DNA from: Micromonospora zamorensis
GTDB lineage: Bacteria > Actinomycetota > Actinomycetes > Mycobacteriales > Micromonosporaceae
Length of the DNA: 64,000 bases
NCBI RefSeq assembly: GCF_900090275.1
Contig: NZ_LT607755.1
Coordinates: 6,696,001 to 6,760,000 of the forward strand
Direction: 5' to 3'
Shown here: piece by piece, positions 58,547 to 64,000 of the stretch
How positions within the stretch are numbered: position 1 is the stretch's first letter
Layout of the letters: every line of letters begins with the position of its first letter
Notes under the pieces: model-generated
The model's input: only the letters and a program-made list of their open reading frames with translations
Database searches by the model: none
Told to the model about the DNA's origin: nothing
Translations under genes and position numbers: made by a program

Positions 58547-60390
58547 GACGCCTGGGTGCGGGTGCTCAGCGACGGGTCGGGTTCCCGGTCGACGGGGTGC
58601 GCCGACGGGTCCTGGCTGTGTGACCGGATCCGCTCGATGATCGCGGAGGTGGACCGGTCCGGCACGTACCCCAGGGTGCGCACCTGGCCGCCCAGCCGGC
58701 GCACCAGCGGTGCCTCCGGGACCAGCTCCGGTGGGTAGTCCCCGCCCTTGACGTACACGTCCGGCCGGACCGCCTCGATCAGCTTGGCGGGCGAGTCCTC
58801 CTCGAAGACCACGACGTGGTCCACGCAGGCGAGCGCGGCGAGCAGGGCAGCCCGGTCCTCGACCGGGTTGACCGGACGGTCGGCGCCCTTCAGCCGGCGT
58901 ACGCTGCCGTCCGAGTTGACCGCCACGATGAGCAGGTCGCCCAGCGCACGTGCCTGCTCCAGGTAGCGCACGTGCCCTCGGTGCAGCACGTCGAAGCAGC
59001 CGTTGGTGAACACCACCGACCGTCCCGCCTCGCGGTACTCGGCGACGATCGCGTCCAACTCGTCGGTGTCGACGAGCGCGGCATGGCCCGTGGTCTCGGT
59101 CGGCTGGTCGAGCGCGGTGAGCAGGTCCTCCCGCCGGCACACGCAGGTGCCGGTGTCGGAGACGGTGATGGTGGCCGCCAACTGGGCGAGCTGGGCGGCG
59201 GTGGGCAGCGGCGCGTCGGCGGCCAGGGCCAACGTCATCGCCGCCAGGTACGCGTCGCCGGCGCCCACGGCGTGGCTCGCCGGGACCGGCGTGCTGTGGC
59301 TGCGTCGTGGCGCCCCGTCGGCGCCACCGACCACCGCGCCCTCGGTGTCGAGGGTCACCGCGACCACGTCGGCACCGGTGTGCGCGCGCAACTCGGCCAG
59401 CCGCGACTCGGCCAGGACGGCCCGGTCGACGCCCTCCCCGGCCTGGGTGTTCACTGTGACGCCGGTGCCGGTGACGCTGAGTCCGTCGCCGGTGAGGGCC
59501 ACCCGACCCTCGCCTGGGACGGGTTCACCGACCGGCCCGGAGCGATCGGACGGCGACGGCTCCGGGGCCGGGTCGGCGGTGCTGTCGTCGGCGCGTACCC
59601 CACCGGGTGCGGCACCGACGGTCAGTTCGGACGGTCCGTCGGCCGGGTCGCCGTCGGGGTGTTCCAGGTGCAGTTCGGTCCCCGTGGTCGTCCGGCTGGT
59701 GCCGCCGGCCCGGGCCAGCAGCCGGGTCGCCTCGGCGAAGCTGGGGGTGACGACGGTCGGCGCGAGCCCCCGCCAGTCGGCGAGGTCGTGGGCGTCCAGC
59801 GCGACAGTGGCGTACCGCTCGCGTTGCTCGACGAGCCACGCGCGGACCTGTGCGGGCAGCGCACCCAGACCGTAGTCGCAGACCACCAGGGTCGGCGCCT
59901 CCCCACCGGCGGCGGCGCGCAACTCCTCGGTGGCGCAGCTCAGGGCGGTGAGCAGCCGGGTCACGCCCTCCGGGTCGAGTGCGTCGTCCGGGTCGCCGGA
60001 GTCCTCGCGCAGCAGGATCTGGTTGCCGGCGAGCATCCGCCGCTTCACGGGGGTGGGCCGTCCCGGCTGGTTGACCGTCCGGTCCCAGACGCCCGCCCGG
60101 TCCAGACAGTCGTGCAGTTCGTCGCCGGCCACGTCGGCGCCGACCGGTGCCACCAGCACCGCCCGGCCACCCAGGGCGGCGACGTTGACCGCGGTGTTCG
60201 CGGCGCCACCTGCGGCGGAGATCCGCCTGCGCAGGGTGAGGACCGGAGCTGGTGCCTCTCGGCAGAGCCGGTCGGAGTCGGCGAAGCGCCACTCGTCCAA
60301 CATGGCGTCACCGACGATCAGGACTGGGCGCCCGAGCCAGCTCTCCACGACGGTGGCGAGCCGGCGCTGTTCCGCTGCTGCTCCTGCCAT
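58543..60390 (-). CDS. HldE-like bifunctional heptose kinase/adenylyltransferase
   Basis: About 615 aa from ATG 60390. Residues 15-230 and 330-400 form a PfkB-type sugar kinase (GDAMLDEWRF, GGAANTAVNV, and GAGDA with Asp379). Residues ~440-575 form a cytidylyltransferase-fold domain with TNGCFDVLHRGHVRYL (HRGH 470-473). Together they would phosphorylate D-glycero-D-manno-heptose 7-phosphate and form ADP-heptose. An insertion of about 95 low-complexity residues (230-325, Asp/Pro/Gly-rich) splits the kinase domain, and a disordered tail follows. The start is uncertain; GTG 60408 is possible. Confidence 0.88.
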   Translation of the reverse strand: MAGAAAEQRRLATVVESWLGRPVLIVGDAMLDEWRFADSDRLCREAPAPVLTLRRRISAAGGAANTAVNVAALGGRAVLVAPVGADVAGDELHDCLDRAGVWDRTVNQPGRPTPVKRRMLAGNQILLREDSGDPDDALDPEGVTRLLTALSCATEELRAAAGGEAPTLVVCDYGLGALPAQVRAWLVEQRERYATVALDAHDLADWRGLAPTVVTPSFAEATRLLARAGGTSRTTTGTELHLEHPDGDPADGPSELTVGAAPGGVRADDSTADPAPEPSPSDRSGPVGEPVPGEGRVALTGDGLSVTGTGVTVNTQAGEGVDRAVLAESRLAELRAHTGADVVAVTLDTEGAVVGGADGAPRRSHSTPVPASHAVGAGDAYLAAMTLALAADAPLPTAAQLAQLAATITVSDTGTCVCRREDLLTALDQPTETTGHAALVDTDELDAIVAEYREAGRSVVFTNGCFDVLHRGHVRYLEQARALGDLLIVAVNSDGSVRRLKGADRPVNPVEDRAALLAALACVDHVVVFEEDSPAKLIEAVRPDVYVKGGDYPPELVPEAPLVRRLGGQVRTLGYVPDRSTSAIIERIRSHSQDPSAHPVDREPDPSLSTRTQAS

Positions 60391-60545
60391 GCCTCCCCGG
60401 GTCCCCACCGCCCTCCGGGCCAAACCTGACCCGCGCCTGACCTGCGGTCATGTCACCACCGTGCCCTTACCGCCCGGCTGGGCCGTTTCGGACGTCCGGA
60501 GGCGGGAAGGGAATTGAGGTAACCCCGGAAAGGAGATGTACCGAG

Positions 60546-61085
60546 ATGGCAGCGCAACTGCAGGGCAAGCGGATCGCCTTCCTGGCCGCCGACGGCGTCG
60601 AGGAGGTCGAGTACGTCCAGCCGCGCGAGGCGGTCGAGAACGCCGGCGCGACGGTCGAGCTGGTCTCGCTCAAGCCCGGCTCCATCCAGTCCTTCAACCA
60701 TCTGGACCAGTCGAAGACGTACGACGTGGACGTGACCGCGGACAAGGCGGACGCCGCCGGCTACGACGCTCTGGTGCTGCCCGGTGGGGTGGCGAACCCG
60801 GACTTCCTGCGTGGCGACCCGGACGCGGTGCGGTTCGTGAAGGCGTTCTTCGACGCGGGCAAGCCCGTCGGGGTGATCTGCCACGGCCCGTGGACGCTGA
60901 TCGAGGCGGACGTGGTGCGGGGCCGAAGGATCACCTCCTGGCCCACCCTGCGTACCGACCTGACCAACGCCGGCGCGACCTGGGTCGACGAGGAGTGCGT
61001 AACCGACGGCAACCTGACCAGCAGCCGAAAGCCCGACGACCTCCCGGCCTTCTGCCAGAAGATCACCGAAGTCTTCGCCGCCTGA
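60546..61085 (+). CDS. DJ-1/PfpI family protein
   Basis: 179 aa from ATG 60546, with AAGGAG about ten bases upstream. The fold is a type 1 glutamine-amidotransferase-like domain with GVEEVEY (acid residue) and the nucleophile elbow PVGVICHGPWTLIEAD, with Cys in CHG. Relatives (YhbO/PfpI) are stress-linked deglycases or peptidases. The cysteine and adjacent His are conserved, so activity is likely. It stands alone and is followed by a palindromic repeat. Confidence 0.9.
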   Translation: MAAQLQGKRIAFLAADGVEEVEYVQPREAVENAGATVELVSLKPGSIQSFNHLDQSKTYDVDVTADKADAAGYDALVLPGGVANPDFLRGDPDAVRFVKAFFDAGKPVGVICHGPWTLIEADVVRGRRITSWPTLRTDLTNAGATWVDEECVTDGNLTSSRKPDDLPAFCQKITEVFAA

Positions 61086-61120
61086 CGACCCCACCCACCC
61101 ACCCCACCCCTACCCCCTCC

Positions 61121-61185
61121 GCGTTGATCATGAAGTTAGCGTCCTCCGACTCGGCGTGTCGTGGCGATAACTTCATGATCAACGC
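61121..61185. repeat. Dispersed palindrome, copy 2
   Basis: Near-perfect arms of about 20 bp beginning GCGTTGATCATGAAGTTA, with a central CTCGGCGTGTCGTGG. It shares outer arms and core with 42618-42682. It follows the DJ-1 gene and precedes the MFS gene promoter. Confidence 0.85.
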
Positions 61186-61259
61186 TCCGGATCGGGTCCG
61201 GGTGGGGTGGTTTTTTGTGGTTGGGCGCATGTTCCGCGCTGTCCGGGATAGAAGGCCAC

Positions 61260-62936
61260 ATGACCACCGAAGCCTCCGGCGCGCCGGTGCTGAATCGTCA
61301 GCAGATTCGGCTGCTCATGTTCGGTCTGATGACCGGCATGCTGTTGGCCGCGCTCGACCAGACCATCGTGGGTACGGCCCTGCCGACCATCGTCGGTGAG
61401 CTGGGCGGGATCAACCACTACTCGTGGGTGGTCACCGCGTACCTGCTCGCCTCGACCGCGTCCACGCCGCTGTACGGCAAGATGGCCGACCTGTACGGGC
61501 GCAGACCGGTCTTCCTCTTCTCGATCGGCACGTTCCTGGTCGGGTCGCTGCTGGCCGGGCTGTCCCAGAACATGACCCAGCTGATCGTCACCCGGGGCAT
61601 CCAGGGTCTCGGAGCCGGTGGTCTGCTGACCCTCGCGTTCACCATCATCTCGGACGTGGTGTCACCCCGGGAGCGTGGTCGCTACCAGGGTCTGTTCGGC
61701 GCCGTCTTCGGGATCTCGTCGGTGGCGGGGCCGCTGGTCGGTGGTTACTTCGCGGAGACCGACTGGCGGTGGATCTTCTACATCAACGTGCCGCTGGCGA
61801 TCCTGGCCATCGTGGTCTGTTATCACGTGATGCGGTTGATCCCCTTCGAACGCCGGGACCACTCGATCGACTGGCTCGGCGCCGGCCTGCTAGTCGCCGG
61901 GGTGAGTTCGCTGTTGCTCGCGCTGAGTTGGGGCGGCAACGAGTACGCCTGGGGCTCCGGCGTGATCATCGGGCTCTTCGTCGTCGGTGCGGTGCTGGGG
62001 GTGCTCTTCGTCCTCCAGGAGGCCCGGGTCGCCGAGCCGATCCTGCCGCTGCGGCTGTTCCGGAGCGCCACCTTCGCGCTGGCCAACTCGGCACTGCTCA
62101 TCATCGGTCTGGTGATGTTCGGTTCGATCATCTTCATCCCGCTGTACCTGCAGATCGTCAAGGGCGCCTCGCCGACCCGCAGCGGTCTGCTGATGCTGCC
62201 GATGATGGCCGGCATCATCATCACCTCGATCCTGACCGGCCGGGCGATGACCCGGATCGGCCGGTACAAGTGGTTCCCGGTGGCCGGCTCGGTGACCCTG
62301 CTGGTCGGCATGTTCCTGTTCACCCAGCTGGAGGTGGCCACCTCCCTCTGGGTGGCCTTCGGGTTCATGGTGGTGATCGGCGTCGGGCTGGGTCTGTGTA
62401 TGCAGTCGCTGATCCTGGCGGTGCAGAACGCTGTCTCCGTGCGCGACCTGGGGGCCGGCACCTCCTCGGCGACCTTCTTCCGGTCTCTGGGCGGTTCGTT
62501 CGGGGTGGCGATCCTCGGCACGGTGCTGTCGTCCCGGCTGGCCAGCGGGCTGTCCGACCGGCTGCCCGGTGCCATCGCGCAGCTCCCGCCGCAGGAGCAG
62601 GCCGCGGTGGCGGCGAGTGGTGGCACCAACATCTCGATCAACGACCCGGCGACCATCCTGGCCCTGCCGGGGCCGGTCCGCGCGGCCATCCAGGGCGCCT
62701 TCGTCGACGCGCTGGACATGGTCTTCCTGACCGCCGGTCTGATCGCCATCGTGGCGGTGGTGGTCACCCTGACGCTGCCCAACACGCAACTGCGGGGCGC
62801 CGGCCCGCAGGGCGCGACCGGCGGCGCGGACCCGCTCGGCGGTGAGGCCCCGGCACCGGGCGGCAAGCCGCTGACCCGCGAGTCCAAGGAAGAGGCCGCC
62901 GCCGACATGGAGGCCAAGTCCCAGACGATGATCTGA
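61260..62936 (+). CDS. MFS transporter, DHA2 (EmrB/QacA) family
   Basis: 558 aa from ATG 61260. About 14 membrane helices. The signature LDQTIVGTALPTIVGEL lies in helix 1, the motif A loop is GKMADLYGRRPVF, and motif C-like GAVFGISSVAGPLVGGYF is present. These define proton-driven drug exporters. A charged cytoplasmic tail of about 60 residues ends the protein. A TetR gene lies just downstream in the opposite direction and may regulate it. Substrate unknown. Confidence 0.92.
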   Translation: MTTEASGAPVLNRQQIRLLMFGLMTGMLLAALDQTIVGTALPTIVGELGGINHYSWVVTAYLLASTASTPLYGKMADLYGRRPVFLFSIGTFLVGSLLAGLSQNMTQLIVTRGIQGLGAGGLLTLAFTIISDVVSPRERGRYQGLFGAVFGISSVAGPLVGGYFAETDWRWIFYINVPLAILAIVVCYHVMRLIPFERRDHSIDWLGAGLLVAGVSSLLLALSWGGNEYAWGSGVIIGLFVVGAVLGVLFVLQEARVAEPILPLRLFRSATFALANSALLIIGLVMFGSIIFIPLYLQIVKGASPTRSGLLMLPMMAGIIITSILTGRAMTRIGRYKWFPVAGSVTLLVGMFLFTQLEVATSLWVAFGFMVVIGVGLGLCMQSLILAVQNAVSVRDLGAGTSSATFFRSLGGSFGVAILGTVLSSRLASGLSDRLPGAIAQLPPQEQAAVAASGGTNISINDPATILALPGPVRAAIQGAFVDALDMVFLTAGLIAIVAVVVTLTLPNTQLRGAGPQGATGGADPLGGEAPAPGGKPLTRESKEEAAADMEAKSQTMI

Positions 62937-62962
62937 GCGAGGTTGGTGTCGGTCCGGGTCGG

Positions 62963-63595
62963 TCAGGCGGGGCGGCGGTAGACGCCGTACCACCAGGTCG
63001 CGGCCAACTCTCTCGCAGCCGACGCGTCGGTGTCGGGGTCGGCCGAGGTGGCGCTGACGTGATCGGCGAGGAAGCGGTCGCCGCCGATCACGATCAGCCG
63101 GCTCGCGGTCACCGGATCGATGCCCGCGGGGGTGCGCCCGGCCTCCTGTTCGGCGCGGAGCACCTGCACGGTGCGCGCCACGAACTGTTCCAGGCCTGCG
63201 GCCCAGTACTCCCGGACCACCTCGTCGTACGCGGCGACCTCGCTGACCGCCGCAAGCACCGGGGCGTACGTCCGGTATATCCGGATCACGTCGGCGAAGA
63301 TCTCGGTCAGCGACGCGAGCGGATCGGCCGGACCGGCGGGGTTCCACTCGCCCGTGCGGCCGAAGGAGCTCTCCCGCATGGTGCCGGCGAGACGCATGAG
63401 CAGTTCGCTCTTGTCCCGGAAGTGGGTGTAGAAGGTCGACCGCGCCACCCCGGCCTCGGCGGCGATCCGCTGCACGCCCAGGTCGGTGAAGCGGATCCCC
63501 TCCTGGAGGAGCCGCTCGGTGGCCGCCAGCACCCGCGCTTCGACGGCGGCCCGCCCATCGGGGTTGCGTGGGCGACGGCGGGTGATCGAAGGCAT
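62963..63595 (-). CDS. TetR family transcriptional regulator
   Basis: About 210 aa from ATG 63595. The HTH is at residues ~20-60 (ATERLLQEGIRFTDLGVQRIAAEAGVARSTFYTHFRDKSELL in outline), with the typical FYTHFRDK turn. The C-terminal domain is helical. It lies between the exporter and a divergent aldo/keto reductase, with a palindrome in the intergenic region, and so may control all three. Confidence 0.9.
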   Translation of the reverse strand: MPSITRRRPRNPDGRAAVEARVLAATERLLQEGIRFTDLGVQRIAAEAGVARSTFYTHFRDKSELLMRLAGTMRESSFGRTGEWNPAGPADPLASLTEIFADVIRIYRTYAPVLAAVSEVAAYDEVVREYWAAGLEQFVARTVQVLRAEQEAGRTPAGIDPVTASRLIVIGGDRFLADHVSATSADPDTDASAARELAATWWYGVYRRPA

Positions 63596-63646
63596 AGCCG
63601 GAATCCTAGGTGGGCGGGTGCGGGGTGGGCGACGTACGCTCGTTGC

Positions 63647-63661
63647 CGGACACACTGTCCG
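63647..63661. promoter_or_regulatory. Palindromic candidate operator upstream of TetR and the aldo/keto reductase
   Basis: CGGACACACTGTCCG has perfect 6-bp arms around a 3-bp spacer. It lies 51 bp upstream of the TetR start and 60 bp upstream of the reductase start. Confidence 0.55.
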
Positions 63662-63721
63662 ACACTCTGACCAGGGAGCGCCCGACTGCGGCCTCCGACC
63701 CCGCACCGCGAGGAGCGACAC

Positions 63722-64000
63722 GTGAAGTACCGACTGTTGGGCACCACCGGGGTGTACGTCTCGGAGATCTCGCTCGGCGCGATGACCTTCGGTGGCAGCG
63801 GACACCCCCTCTGGGGCACCCTCGGCGGGCTGGCGCTGCCCGACGTTCAGCGGATGGTGGACACCGCGCTGGACGCCGGGGTCAACTTCATCGACACCGC
63901 AGACGGCTACAGCGACGGCGAGAGCGAGGAGCTGCTCGGCCAGGCGCTCGGCAAGCGGCGCCGCGACGTGGTGCTGGCCACCAAGGTGCACTCCCGGACC
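63722..64000 (+). CDS. Aldo/keto reductase, 3'-truncated by window end
   Basis: Ninety-three residues from GTG 63722 (GAGGAG six bases upstream), open to the right edge. It begins MKYRLLGTTGVYVSEISLGAMTFGG and has VNFIDTADGYSDGESEELLGQAL, in which Asp and Tyr of the AKR catalytic tetrad appear, followed by LATKVHS with the catalytic Lys. NADPH-dependent carbonyl reduction is the family activity. The substrate is not predictable from this part. Confidence 0.92.
   Translation, partial: MKYRLLGTTGVYVSEISLGAMTFGGSGHPLWGTLGGLALPDVQRMVDTALDAGVNFIDTADGYSDGESEELLGQALGKRRRDVVLATKVHSRT

Overview
The window is high-GC actinobacterial chromosome. GTG starts are common, several starts overlap the preceding stop (ATGA, GTGA, TGATG), and strong GC-rich hairpins lie at many gene ends. 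The gene set (helicase/Tad secretion neighbourhood, BldG-type anti-anti-sigma factor, MFS-thymidylate kinase fusion, K+-independent H+-pyrophosphatase) and the dispersed long palindromes suggest Micromonosporaceae, probably Micromonospora or a close relative. The genus is an inference. No replication origin, rRNA operon or intact transposon was seen.

Layout. 0-9 kb: a partial gene, a lipoprotein, two tandem secreted M6 (immune inhibitor A-type) metalloproteases and acetyl-CoA synthetase, all on the minus strand. 9-14 kb: a degenerate Fic-fold protein, a probable TetR-autoregulated membrane operon (SRPBCC protein, methyltransferase-DCC fusion, TetR) and a HAD hydrolase. 14-25.5 kb: a 6C small RNA, then ssd-tadA-tadB-tadC-pilin-TadE-TadE-like on the plus strand, a DECH-box helicase on the minus strand, and the bldG/anti-sigma pair. 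Gene content and order resemble the M. tuberculosis Rv3654c-Rv3661 segment, including the 6C RNA beside ssd. 25.7-42.6 kb: hppA, topA, an FAD lactone oxidase/PLP enzyme/TetR group, tmk-holB, a YbaB-WXG-like triplet and a PSP1/RicT-like protein. 42.7-44.5 kb: a membrane metallophosphoesterase.

44.6-49.2 kb is accessory DNA beside tRNA-Thr(CGT). It holds three broken tyrosine-recombinase remnants, an aminoglycoside-type nucleotidyltransferase, an LPXTG surface protein, a TmrB-like P-loop protein and two diverged copies of a CRISPR-like 37-nt sequence, with no cas genes. 49.2-55.4 kb is a mixed set: a repeat protein, DUF6331-like and patatin proteins, a methyltransferase, a minimal RNA-ligase-like protein, two VOC proteins and a PPOX flavoprotein. 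55.5-60.4 kb has DUF2231, Hsp20 and a heptose-type glycosylation group (GT9, GT2, HldE-like). 60.5-64 kb has a DJ-1/PfpI protein, a 14-TM MFS exporter, a TetR regulator and a truncated aldo/keto reductase.

How genes work together. The Tad genes are tightly coupled and should build one envelope secretion or pilus machine, but the prepilin peptidase is not in the window. BldG and the ATPase behind it form a partner-switching pair. Three TetR genes each lie beside a palindromic candidate operator, which suggests local autoregulated circuits. Long GATC-containing palindromes lie in five intergenic gaps, and two of them are clearly copies of one element.
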